64,000 nt of DNA from Tenodera sinensis (lineage: Eukaryota > Arthropoda > Insecta > Mantodea > Mantidae). Shown piece after piece: positions 33,612 through 44,379 of the stretch. A model generated the notes under the pieces. The model was not told where the DNA came from, did no database searches, and saw only the letters and a program-made list of their open reading frames with translations. Every line of letters begins with the position of its first letter. Position 1 is the stretch's first letter. Made by a program: the position numbers and the translations under genes. The stretch is taken from assembly GCA_030765045.1 (NCBI GenBank), contig CM060962.1, positions 146,864,525 to 146,928,524 on the forward strand. The letters run 5' to 3'.

Positions 33612-33623
33612 CTGCTGATGAAG

Positions 33624-33974
33624 AAGTGCCATTTCAGAATAGTGGAATGGTTCCTTTACACTTCCAAGGGAGGACACGTTTGTTTCTAATGACTGACTCC
33701 TTTGATCTGTCACTACTTTTGAATGCCTGTCAATTGAAAGCTAGCACATTTTTTTCTGTAATGAATCTACACACTACCTTTATATGATTCAATAATGCAC
33801 ATTTTTGTCTTAGAAGGAAACTTTAAAGGATTGACATAAACTTACTACAGAAAGAATGTAGACATGAATGCAATATATGTGTTTTCTACAAAATAAAACT
33901 TGTAATAATGTAAAATATTTCCAGAGTCAGTATGTTTTTCTGTTTAACAGATATACAGTCTTGTGTTCCATAAC
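33624..33974. other. anonymous AT-rich DNA
   Basis: Nothing recognised. Confidence 0.5.
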
Positions 33975-34441
33975 TCAGGAGTCTCCGTCTAGGGGATATG
34001 TGAATGGCAACCACAAGGTACCCAAGCTGAGCAGAACATTACTTCCACTTACTGGTGTTTCGCTACTCACTGTAACTGTTCTATCTAACCATACCTTGGT
34101 CATCTCTTGTTCTCTTCCGACCCCGATGCTATAAGGGTTCCTGAGGGCTAGGGAGTCTTTATTTTCCCAACCTCTCCATTTCTCTAATTTCTCTATAAAA
34201 TATTAACCCCTAACATGCTGACCTGTCATGGCATGGAATATGTCCTCTGATTGGTAATCAGAGGATATGGTCGGTGAATTTATTTTGATAATTCTCCCGG
34301 TCAGGTAGGTGAGATCCGTAAACCAACAACAGGTGTGGTCCTCCAGACATTCTGGGGGTTGTGAGAGAGTGATGTGACTGCCAAAACATAAAAATATGGT
34401 GCTCTTTAAAAAGCGGTTACTATTACTGCTATTGCTCTCTT
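33975..34441 (+). repeat. Dispersed 470-bp repeat, copy 2
   Basis: Second copy of the block at 25,772-26,248, same orientation and the same start and end words, including the CTCTGATTGGTAATCAGAG hairpin (around 34,243-34,263). Scattered substitutions and no large gaps indicate related but not recent insertions. Confidence 0.75.
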
Positions 34442-34516
34442 AAAAATAAATTGTTCAATTGTGCAAAATAAGTGCCCGTCTCAGCTTCAACGTCATCATT
34501 TGATGTGAATTTTCGT

Positions 34517-35030
34517 CTATCCAGTTATTTCTTCAGGTTTGGGAACAAAAAGAAACAAATATGGTGGATGTGGAAGTTTTGCAACAAAAATCCCTGCTAT
34601 GTATGAAGGCACATCATTGTGATGAAAAAACTTTCTTGAAAGGTGTAAATGTTGACCCTGAATGGCATCCTTCAGTTGGTCAGATAGTGAAAAGTAGCAG
34701 TTCTGGTGATGGTTTGTCCTTTCTGAAGGTAGTATATGAGCACCACAGCATGAAAATCCCAGAAAACTGTAGTCACGACTTTTCCTGCAAATGGAACAGG
34801 TTTTGCTTTCTTTGGTGCACTTTAATCTATTGCCACCCACTGTTTGAACTGCTCCTTTATCTCTGGCGCATGAATCCGCATTTTATCTTTTATTATAAAA
34901 CATAGGAGAAAATCAATGGAATTGCATTTAAGCAAGTCTAAACATCCTTGAGAAATGTTCATTCAAATCCATTTTTGTCCATTGCTAACAGGTGCAACTA
35001 CCCACTGAGTGGAAAGCTTTCTCAAAAATA
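34517..35030 (-). pseudogene. mariner-type transposase relic
   Basis: On the minus strand broken frames give ISQGCLDLLKCNS (about 34,940), RIHAPEIKEQFKQW (34,870), PKKAKPVPFAGKVVTTVFWD (34,790), LQKGQTIT, YFSLSDQLKDAI, LSRKFFHHNDVPS and LPHPPY. Tc1/mariner proteins have this order, with the TVFWD block carrying a conserved Asp and the HHDNAPSH block the second catalytic Asp (here read as HHNDVPS). The third catalytic region is lost. No terminal repeats were found. Confidence 0.7.
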
Positions 35031-35602
35031 GTGTACAAGGCATACTGAGGTCTTTGCACTGTCAGCCAACTCATGTAGGTACCTTCAATCAGCATCATTG
35101 AGTACACCATTGTGAATTTTTGCCATAATCCATTTGGTCATAGGGCTTTAGGATGTCCTGAGCAATCATCAACCTGAATGGTAGTACAACCACACAAACC
35201 TAGCAACCCACATTTTGACTGTTGAAAATAAAGGAGAAGAATCCTTTAATCAACCTAACTCGTTTTGTATTTGGCAGGATTAAACTTTTTAAAACAAAGT
35301 ACTTTATCATAATTTGTGTTTTCAGTTTTCTCCTTTGTGTATAAAATGTTACCACTAGTCTGTTTACACAACTGTTACACAAAGTGACTACATTGGCATA
35401 CCTGAAACTTTACAGCACACCAACTAATAACTATCATAGTAATTAGGCCATGCTCATGACATTTTACTTTAGGTTTACATAACATTAATGGATAATCCTG
35501 ATAAATGCATTCAAAAGCAGGGTTTATTTTGATCAAGTCATGCGATGGAGTGGTCACTATTATAGGTCATGAGGCAAGACAAGAACAATTCCCCTAGTTG
35601 CA
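35031..35602. other. anonymous AT-rich DNA
   Basis: No gene or repeat recognised. Confidence 0.5.
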
Positions 35603-35612
35603 CAGTGGCAAC

Positions 35613-35792
35613 CCCAGGGACCCGCATGTGGTATTCGTGGTGGACGAAGCGGCGTCAGGGCGGGTTTTCTCCGGGGGCTCCGGTTTCCCCCGCCATCTCA
35701 TTCCACCGGTGCTCCATCTTCATGTATCATCAGTGTCACCGCCTGCGGTGCCGTAGTAGTAAAAGCGGGCGTTAAACACTACAACAACACAA
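35613..35792 (+). mobile_element. SINE (GGGACCCGCATGTGG family), 5'-truncated, type-1 tail
   Basis: It starts at CCAGGGACCCGCATGTGGTA and shares TCGTGGTGGACGAAGCGGCG and TTTTCTCC...CTCCGGTTTCCCC with the copies at 42,632, 47,905 and 58,688. Its tail ends TAGTAAAAGCGGGCGTTAAA. CAGTGGCAAC flanks it at 35,603-35,612 and 35,793-35,802. The tRNA head is missing. Confidence 0.8.
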
Positions 35793-35802
35793 CAGTGGCA
35801 AC

Positions 35803-36632
35803 TCTTCACCAAAAAGACTGATGGTAGGGGAAGTTGTGCAGTCTGTGCAGTCATGTATGTGCAGAAGTCATAACGTTTCTGTCCGCAAAGGAGTGAAGTT
35901 TGCCAGCATAGCTTTAGTGCATATTGCTAATACATATATGTATAACAATTAGTTTTATAACGAACAAAGTGATTTTGCTATAACTATGGCTATGTGCCAA
36001 CAATTACTTTCATGTGAATTGTAATTGTTTCAGCTGCACCACACTGTTGCGGTAGTCTTTATTCATTGGAGGCAAGCTAGCCCGGCTGTTTCACCCTCTC
36101 AGCCATTGCAGAGAGGGAGGGAAGGAAGGCAGCCTCCCCTATGCACAAGATTTGTTCATGTCTCACCTCATGACCTATACATTTTTTCCCAGCTTCTAAG
36201 TCAAGGCGTGTTAAGCACCATACCACAGATGGCTTTTACCAGAAATTTGATTATAGATGAATAAATTTCATTGTAACTAGTGTTCTAAAATTAAGATATA
36301 ATTTGAAATTGAAACAATGAATACTGGACTGTGACCCTGGAAAGACATTATTGAACCAAAAACAATAAAGGGGAAGACAGCTATCTCCTTGATATATTTT
36401 ACAATGCTCTCTGGTGGTGGGATGTGGTTCTCTGTATTTGTTTATGGTGTTTAATGCTTGATGAATGTGTGTTTTATGATTTACATTCTTGAGAAGATGA
36501 TCATCTGTTTACTTAACAATGCATAAAATATGCCTGGAAAAATCTCTGCAGTTTTTGGGTGTAATTAAATACGAAGTAGACAAGAATATAGCCATTCTTT
36601 TGTTTCCCAAAGGATAAAGAACTGTAAGTACC
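35803..36632. other. anonymous DNA
   Basis: No gene or repeat recognised; the frame at 36,025-36,264 has no domain I know. Confidence 0.5.
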
Positions 36633-36649
36633 TATAGAGCAATTCCGCG
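36633..36649 (+). repeat. Left terminal inverted repeat
   Basis: TATAGAGCAATTCCGCG, exact inverted match to 39,773-39,789. Confidence 0.92.
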
Positions 36650-37287
36650 AACATGTCATACCGAGTGTTAAAATTTGAAATTAATGTTTCACTTTTTTAA
36701 CTGAGGAAAGATGATGCTAGATACTCCAAAGTATCTTATGAAGTGAAAAATAAATGTTTTTAACGTGAATATGGGTTCAAATTTCACTTCTTACCCATAT
36801 ATTTCCAAAGCACTAAAAATAAGCGCGAATAACGGTGATTTTCATATCAATATTTCAGGAGCTATGTACAACTGTTTTAATTTTTTTTCGATGTACATCA
36901 CACAATGACTCTTCGTCTTCGAAACGTGTATATGGCTAATAATTTTCGACACTTATAAATAATCCTTAGAGCCTCTTTAATTATTACTGTGTGTCAATGT
37001 CAGTTAGTCATGGTAAATAAGGATAAAGTCCTCTGGAGGGAAAAGTAATAGACTGAAATAAATATCCTTTTTGATTCTGTGTCATTACAATATAACAAAT
37101 AAAAAAGTATCAGAAAGTTTTCCTCTGTAGTCATTAGTTTTCCCACAAAACATGTGACTAACGGACAATTAGTGCTGGTGCCCTGTGGTCGCATACGCGT
37201 ACAGTGCTTCTGAGACTTCAGTCAGGATAGACGTATCTTTGACTCCATGATTAAAACACCAGCCCAAAGACAATGTGAATACAAACA

Positions 37288-38918
37288 ATGTCTGAAGGAG
37301 CAAGGCAGTTATGCACAATGGAAGGAAACAATAGAAGTGACTATGAGGAAAGGAACAGCAATACTGAAATAAACAAAGCAAGGAAGAGAACACTTCAAGT
37401 CTGAATTAGGAAACATAAGCAAGCACAGCGGGCAAGACAGAAGATAAGAGACCAAGAAGGGATTGATAAGGATACTCCATCAACATCAACCGCTTTCAAA
37501 AGCAAACAATATTTCGGAAAGTGCAGAAAACGTGTTGAGGAAGCATTGCCGCAATCTCCACGTAAAAGAAAAGAAATGATTCGTAAATTAGCAGTTGAAG
37601 AGGGATTACATGTTGTAAAACCAAAGCATTCTGTCCCGGTGTCAGGAAAACAACTATCGGAGGAACTTAAAAGTGCAATCATCAAGTTCTATCAGGATGA
37701 TTCAATATCTTACCAAGCTCCTGGAAGAGATGATTTTATTGAAATCCATGTTCAGGGAGAAACAAAAGAAGTTTGCATTATGTATCTAGTGGTAACATTA
37801 AAAGAAGCACATGCACTCTTTCCACAAGACCGAGTAGAAATGTCCGTGGGGTTGACAAAATTCGCTGAATTACGCCCTGCTCACGTGCGTCTTCAAAGTC
37901 AGATCCCACATAATGTGTGCACATGCATTATACATGAAAATACGAAGTTTCTTCTCAAATATTGTGTAAAAATCATGTACTCACTGAGACTGAATTTCGT
38001 AAGTTCATAGCACAAGTGGTTTGTGATCAGAAATCGAGTGAATGTGTGCAGGGAGGATGCTCCAAGTGCCCGGGATTGAGTGAAGCAGACGTTTCGGATA
38101 AACTTGCTAATTCTCCATGCGAATGGAAGCTGTGGAGTTCACGTAATGGAAGAATGGAAATAGAAGTTAAAAATGGGTCTGTAAAAGACTGTATTGAAGA
38201 ACTGAGCAATTGCCTGCCACGTTTCCTAAATCACGTTTATGTAAAAAGACAGCAATCCGAGGCCTTTGAGAAGGCTCGGGAAAATGTTGCAATTAGTGAA
38301 GCTGTGATACAGATCGACTTCTTTGAGAACTACACATGCAAGGGGCAAAATGAAATTCAAGCAGCCCACTGGAACAATACACAGATCTCAATATTTACTG
38401 GTGTTGCCTGGTATAGGAAAGAAGATATTGGTGAAATTCAGAAACAATCTTTTGCTTTGGTGTCTGATTATGTATCGCATGACAAATATGCAGTTGATAT
38501 TTGCTTAAGGAATATATTTTCGGAAATATTGGATATTGTTACGAATCTTGAACTTGTGAAAGTGTTTTCTGATGGAGCTGCTTGTCATTTTAAGCAGAAA
38601 TACACATTGAGCCATGTGACATATCTTTCCAAAGTATTTGGAATCCAAATTGAATGGCACTTCTTCGAATCCTATCACGGAAAGAGGGCGGTAGATGCGA
38701 TTGGAGGACAAGTGAGGAGGATGGCATGGACAGCTGCGAAAGCAGGAAGCAGGATTCAGAGTGCTGAAGAATTTGTTAATACTGTTAGAAAGAAAACCAA
38801 AATATGTGTTCTTGAAGTTTCTTTGCCTGAAATTGAAGAAGCAAAAGAATTTCTCGACAAAAGATTTGAACATATTTCACCTATGCCGTCCACTCAGCGG
38901 GTTCATTATGTATATTAG
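37288..38918 (+). pseudogene. DDE-type transposase with one stop and one frameshift
   Basis: I chose the ATG at 37,288 because the frame runs from there through a single TGA (37,402-37,404) into a basic region (RKHKQAQRARQKIRDQEG) and LPQSPRKRKEMIRKLA. It continues to about 37,968, where a five-A run shifts the frame, and the next frame goes on to TAG at 38,916. Features seen: Cys cluster SSECVQGGCSKCPG (about 38,035-38,075), likely catalytic Asp in QIDFFENY (38,316), Asp in VFSDGAACHFKQKY (38,571), Glu in HFFESYHGKRAVDAIGG (38,667) with Asp at 38,694, and C-terminus STQRVHYVY. I recall similar uncharacterised proteins across invertebrate genomes, but no named superfamily. Total about 540 codons. 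Confidence 0.75.
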
Positions 38919-39772
38919 GTTTAAATGTTGTGGAATATGCTTTTCTTTCATGTGCGGAAAGTGTCAGAATGATGCACAACTTTCGGAAATAAAAACAGTG
39001 TAGTGATATGCGCGTGTACTACGAGACTACTGCATCTAGCGTTCCTGCACTATAAGGAGTCCAATCTAGTAGCTACTGTGTTCCAGTATGTGCTGTGCTC
39101 TCATGTGTCGTCCTTGTTATGGTTTTGAGTCAGCTTTTTATACTTGCAACGACGTAACTGTAATAAGAAATGAGAGCTATCAACATATCTTTATTCTGTT
39201 TATGTTGCATGACAGTAATGCTTCTCCAAAGGATATGATTCTTCTGAAAGTGATAAATACAATTACACACCTGTATGTATTACATGTAACGTATAATACG
39301 TATCACTATGATTTACCATATGTTATACCATGTAAAACAAAGACAAAGCATTACAATTTTCGCAAGTGTCAGTTAGTCACAAACTCATGTCAGTTAGTAA
39401 CGCTGACCTTTTGAATAAATATCTCCAGATGAGAATAACATGCCAAACCTTTTTTCAGGTCATTTGAAAGCTTATAAGTTCCTCTCTCAAGTGATTTTTC
39501 AGAACAAATCAAATAAGAAAACTTTCAGAGAAAATGGAGGACAAATGTTTGAAGTTGGACCTGCAGTTGACAAAAATGTCAGTAAGTCACGAAAAGTTTA
39601 GCGCTCATTATGAAATAATTGTTTCACTTTTTTAAGGTTTTTATATTTCCTATCACAACCGCCAATGTATTCTCTGTCATCGTATATCGTTAAAATAATA
39701 TTTTTACACCTATATTGACCATTAGAGAGACATTTTAGGAAGAAAATGTAGTGTAAATGTCAGTTAGTCACA

Positions 39773-39789
39773 CGCGGAATTGCTCTATA
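39773..39789 (-). repeat. Right terminal inverted repeat
   Basis: CGCGGAATTGCTCTATA, exact complement of 36,633-36,649; the internal TGTCAGTTAGTCAC word ends at 39,771, one base inside. Confidence 0.92.
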
Positions 39790-40146
39790 ACATTTTCTTG
39801 CTCAGTTTTGTATTTACTTTATATAAGTATGGCAAAAACATAGTTTGTGTGTGATTTACTTAAAAGCTTAGCTGTTTTGTTCTTACAACTTCTTAGAATA
39901 TCAGCATACTAATGAAGGCTTCAGTGAGGTTATGTGAATAAAAAATAAAAGTTGCTTTATATAAAAGGAAGGCCCATTAAGGACATACAAGGCCTATAAA
40001 ATTTGTTTTGCACATTTTATTTAAAATGGCTTCAGAAATCCAAAGCTTATCAGTCAAGATGTGATCCAGTGTATTTTATTGGCACTTTACAGATTTATCT
40101 CCAAAATAATTTATTGTGAGGTTAAATTACTGTTAATGATTTCAGG
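39790..40146. other. anonymous AT-rich DNA
   Basis: Nothing recognised. Confidence 0.5.
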
Positions 40147-40226
40147 TTGAAACCTGGTACTCTTCCATCTCGGAATTTGTCTGGAAGAAGTAGCATACTG
40201 GGGCCACGAATGAGGACTAGTCCATG
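40147..40226 (+). other. Candidate exon with a THAP-domain tail
   Basis: After an acceptor-like TTAATGATTTCAG the only open frame reads LKPGTLPSRNLSGRSSILGP and RMRTSP. The LKP...P-x-x-NL pattern resembles the conserved end of THAP domains. A donor-like CAT|GTAAGA closes it at 40,226; without splicing the frame runs on to a TAG near 40,320. No upstream THAP finger was found. It may be host, a domesticated transposon or a relic. Confidence 0.3.
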
Positions 40227-40459
40227 TAAGAAAAAAAGGAAGACAGAAGACAGTGTTCATACAGCAACATTAATAGGGATAATCTCCCAGAAAAAGAGAT
40301 TACACAGGTAGTGAATGCTACTCTTAGTAAACCTAGCATTGAAGAGCAGGTTAAGATTTCAAGATAAAAGTTAATCAAAGCCATGCAAAACTTTACCTCA
40401 TGAGAAACGTAACACTTTGGCAGGAGAGAATGAGATGAGTAATGTTTGTAATACATATA

Positions 40460-40966
40460 CAGTAGAACTCTGGTAATCCAAAATTCTGGATAATCCAAAC
40501 ACAAAATCCATATTCAATAGCCAATTTTGTAGCACTTTTCCCCTTGTCAAGTTGCTTAAGCACTTCCAGTTTTTTTTTTTTTATAACATACAGGAACTAT
40601 GTTTTTGTTTGGTTGACATCGTAGTGCATGGTATAACACAAACAAGCACTTGCTTTGTATTGATTTATGAGCAAAAAGCATAACTTCCTGTAGAATGGCT
40701 GTTAACAGTAGTGAATCAAACTGAACTACCTACGTACTGCCACTGCATGCGATTGGTTATGTCCACAGGTTAGAAGAATACATTGTTATTATGTTGTGCA
40801 TGGTAATTGCAATGTTATCACTTACTCACATCACTGTGCTATGTTACCTTGTAGCTGTTAATCCTATAGCTGAATTTATATACTTTTTCTTTTTCAGATA
40901 ATCCAAACGTTTTTGAATCTGAACATACCATACACCCAATTCATTTGAATTAGCATGGTTCTGCTG
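40460..40966 (+). mobile_element. pogo/Tigger-like MITE
   Basis: The left end CAGTAGAACTCTGGTAATCC (40,460 on) pairs with an inverted right end CAGCAGAACCATGCTAATTC ending at 40,966. Both ends carry an inner GGATAATCCAAAC-like word (ATAATCCAAACG near 40,900). A TA precedes the left end; the right flank reads CA, probably a mutated TA. No transposase is present. The left end matches the pogo-like end at 12,918-12,930. Confidence 0.6.
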
Positions 40967-40967
40967 C

Positions 40968-41195
40968 AGTTTGTTTAAGAAGTGTGGAGATTGTAATATG
41001 AAATTTCCTAATGCAAATATCCTGTGTGTGTATGAATTAGTTGCCTGTGCATTGAATTCTAATTCCTTAAAATATTTGTGTCACAGCAGAAAGCAAGTGA
41101 AGGTGAAACTTAAGCAATATATACAGTTACCACCTACAAATAATGTGTGTAATGAATGTATCAAATTATTTATTGAAAAAGTCTCAATGTGCTGA
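40968..41195 (+). other. Unrecognised Cys-rich open frame
   Basis: It reads FKKCGDCNMKFPN, CVYELVACALNS, YLCHSRKQ, LPPTNNVCNECIKLF and ends VSMC before TGA. Paired Cys motifs (C-x2-C twice) suggest a metal-binding fold, but I do not recognise the family. It starts directly after the MITE. It could belong with the THAP-like stretch at 40,147 as a transposon or gene relic. Confidence 0.3.
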
Positions 41196-42631
41196 TAAAG
41201 TGTTTCTTACAACAACCAAATGATCAGAAACAGAAACATAGCCATAATCCTAAAGCAAAGAGAAAAATAATCATGCATAAATAAGAGTTTATTTTACTTT
41301 TTTGTTTCAGAGGAAACTGAAACATATTAACTGTAATCCTAAAACCAAAGAAATATTCATGCATGAGTAAAGATTTATTAGTTTATCTTGTGAAAGAACC
41401 AGCTGAAACATGTTAGCCATCATCTTGAAGCAAAAATCCATACATCAGTTGAGTTTTTATTTTATTATGATAGAATCCTTTGCATATCTCTTTCCTAATG
41501 CATTAAGATGCTAATTAATTACTAGTTGATTTACCATTACTAGTTAATGATTAAGCTATACTTAATCCTACTTTAATGAAGGGTAATAACAACTACTCCT
41601 ACTTCTGCTCTTCCTCCCACTCCTCCTCCACCACCACTACTGTCACCGCAGCTGCCACCGCCACCACCACTTCTTGTTCAGGTCTGGCCTAGGATTGCTG
41701 TATGCAACATGTCTATTCAAGAAACACATGAATCTAGTGAAGATGGCCATCTTCTCCTCTACTGATTTTGCCTTACCTCCTGCACTCCCAAGAAATAAAA
41801 AATTTGGCTTATAGGAAAGAAACTAGACGATTTGAAAAAGATCTTAATGTTTAGAAGAAATTATCCATTTTAAATACTTAAGAGGCTTTCAATTTTAAAG
41901 TAGCAGTGCTTGGTAAACTTTGAGACACTAGACAGTGCACATTAAGTAGTCTTCATAGTCTTCAGCTTGCCCGCAGGTGAGATCATTCCTGAAAGCAAAA
42001 TATATAAAGATTAACTCATACATCTTTTAAGTAATTATATATAGTAAGAAAATCCACCACTATATGTAAGTCAGATTTTCTATTGTTTGTATGCCAAATT
42101 TACTAGCAGCTAATTGAATGTTCTGTACCCCTTTTATATGGAAGTATAATACTTTTACTGTGTGTGTATTCTGTGATTTCTTAGAGGTATGGAGGCCTTG
42201 TTGAAGCTAAATGTCAACATAGGCTGACCAATTTTCAGTTCCTTAAGCTAGTTTTAATGCTCCTGCATGAATAAGGAGTTATTTATTAACATACCAAAAC
42301 ACAGATTTTCTGGTTATTAGCATGCAGTGCCAACTCTGGGGTTCAGGAATATTAATTTTGGAGGAAGTATTTTATTTACTGCTGTGAAGGCACTCTATGG
42401 GCCTTACTTTTATAGATGGAAAAAATTATCATATTTGCAATTGCGTAACATCCAGAACATTATAAAATGTCATTAGAACAATTACACTATTTAAGACATT
42501 GTATACCTTCATTGTTTAAAGTCAAATGAACTTTTCCAGCTGTGTTTGCATTTGCCAGCCAGATGCATTAACCTCTGTATTCAAGCAAGGACTATATTTA
42601 CCTATGAGTATCATATCCACATGAAATTAGA
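41196..42631. other. anonymous AT-rich DNA
   Basis: A (CCACCR)-like imperfect triplet run at about 41,595-41,670 is the only feature seen. Confidence 0.5.
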
Positions 42632-42722
42632 ATCTGGCTGAGCAGTTACAAGTTGGCCTGAGTTTGATCCCAGGGACCCACATGTGGTATTTGTGGTGGA
42701 CAAAGCGGCATCTGGGCAGGAA
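42632..42722 (+). mobile_element. SINE head of the GGGACCCGCATGTGG family, cut by the satellite
   Basis: Box-B-like AGTTTGATCCC at about 42,660-42,670 is followed by AGGGACCCACATGTGGTATT and GTGGTGGACAAAGCGGC. The sequence passes straight into GGAA-rich repeat where other copies continue GGGTTTTCTCC. Confidence 0.65.
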
Positions 42723-43690
42723 GAAAGGAAAGGGAAGGGAACAGAATGGAACGGAAGGAACAGAAGGAAGGAACGGAAGGGAGGAACGGAAGGGAGGAAC
42801 GGAAGGAAGGAACGGAAGGAAGGAACGGAAGGAAGGAACGGAAGGGAAGGAAGGAAGGGAAGGAAGGGAAGGAAGGAAGGGAAGGAACGGAAGGAAGGAA
42901 GGAAGGAAGGAAGGGAAGGAAGGGAAGGAAGGGAAGGAACGGAAGGAAGGGAAGGGAAGGGAAGGGAAGGGACGGAAGGAAAGGAATGGAAGGAAGGAAA
43001 GGAAAGGAAAGGAAAGGGAAGGGAAGGAACGGAAGGAAAGGAATGGAAGGAAGGAAAGGAAAGGAAAGGAAAGGAAAGGAAAGGAAAGGAAAGGAAAGGG
43101 AAGGGAAGGGAAGGGAAGGGAAGGGAAGGGAAGGGAAGGGAAGGGAAGGGAAGGGAAGGGAAGGGAAGGGAAGGGAAGGGAAGGGAAGGGAAGGGAAGGG
43201 AAGGGAAGGGAAGGGAAGGGAAGGGAAGGGAAGGGAAGGGAAGGGAAGGGAAGGGAAGGGAAGGGAAGGGAAGGGAAGGGAAGGGAAGGGAAGGGAAGGG
43301 AAGGGAAGGGAAGGGAAGGGAAGGGAAGGGAAGGGAAGGGAAGGGAAGGGAAGGGAAGGGAAGGGAAGGGAAGGGAAGGGAAGGGAAGGGAAGGGAAGGG
43401 AAGGGAAGGGAAGGGAAGGGAAGGGAAGGGAAGGGAAGGGAAGGGAAGGGAAGGGAAGGGAAGGGAAGGGAAGGGAAGGGAAGGGAAGGGAAGGGAAGGG
43501 AAGGGAAGGGAAGGGAAGGGAAGGGAAGGGAAGGGAAGGGAAGGGAAGGGAAGGGAAGGGAAGGGAAGGGAAGGGAAGGGAAGGGAAGGGAAGGGAAGGG
43601 AAGGGAAGGGAAGGGAAGGGAAGGGAAGGGAAGGGAAGGGAAGGGAAGGGAAGGGAAGGGAAGGGAAGGGAAGGAAGGAAAGAAAGAAAA
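42721..43690. repeat. (GGGAA)n satellite, about 960 bp
   Basis: 42,721-43,000 is a mixed GGAA/GGAAC/GGGAA array, about 43,000-43,095 is AAAGG, and 43,096-43,670 is near-perfect GGGAA, roughly 115 units. The strands differ sharply, one all purine and one all pyrimidine. Long open frames occur on both strands because a 5-bp unit has no stops; they are not genes. Confidence 0.97.
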
Positions 43691-44379
43691 ATTAGAATCT
43701 TGCAACCTAACATTAGAAGGCTCCTGCCCCCCCCAAAAAGAAAAGACTGTAACCCCAAAGCATTTACCCCATTTCTTCTGGATTTATAAGAGAGACTAGC
43801 AGCCCTACAGTGAATTCTGTCATGCAAATCGTATTGCAGAAATTTCATGAGCAAAAAGTACTCCCTAGAAGTGAAATTATTTCCAAGGAAAGGCTGCCAT
43901 CTGACTGCTGAAGAGAAGACCAAATCACACTTCAGTGTGATTCAATGCATACTATCAATGAAAAGGGTATGTACTAATTATTTTGGCCAAAAACTGCAAA
44001 AAGGAAAGGTAAGAGAGTAGTGGAGTTAGCTTGTAATGGCATTACAAAAATTGATATAACTTCATTGTCATAAGGAAACAGAAACAAATATATTAGGTTG
44101 GGCAAAATAAAACTGAACCAGAAAAAGAAAGAAAAAGCTCGAAAAAATGGACCAACTATGAGTAGGTTTTAATGAGTAAAGAGAAGCAGAGAGTAACAAC
44201 AGTGTCCATCAAGAGAAGCAATGAGGAAGGAAACTATTGATGTGTTGAGAGCACAATAAATATTTTATGAATAACAAGAGGTTTTCAGAGCAATTAGTAT
44301 AGCAAATTTTACAATCAAATTTGCAATGCTAAGTGAGCAGCGGAAGAGGAAGATTGTGTCTACAGTGAGTTCCTGGAGT
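43691..44379. other. anonymous DNA
   Basis: Upstream flank or 5' part of the LINE that follows; no clear coding. Confidence 0.4.

Larger units (their letters stand above)
36633..39789 (+). mobile_element. Near-intact DNA transposon of unassigned family
   Basis: TATAGAGCAATTCCGCG at 36,633-36,649 is matched exactly by its complement at 39,773-39,789. The outer TATA may be the target duplication, giving terminal repeats GAGCAATTCCGCG. TGTCAGTTAGTCAC-like words occur at 36,998, 39,367, 39,388, 39,577 (one mismatch) and 39,758, and inverted with one mismatch at 37,154-37,167. The last abuts the right terminal repeat, as transposase binding sites would. A single transposase gene occupies 37,288-38,918. 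The element is 3,157 bp including TATA. Confidence 0.88.

Noticed and set aside
34561..34905. 114-codon + strand frame as a gene
   Set aside because: It is the shadow of the mariner-type relic on the minus strand.
40888..40905. Splice acceptor CTTTTTCTTTTTCAG before 40,903
   Set aside because: It lies within the pogo-like MITE, where an ATAATCCAAAC word is expected, so the signal is probably incidental.
42611..43923. Several 340-425-codon open frames of PSLPF or GKGRE repeats
   Set aside because: They are a by-product of the stop-free GGGAA repeat, present in all phases on both strands, with no protein features.
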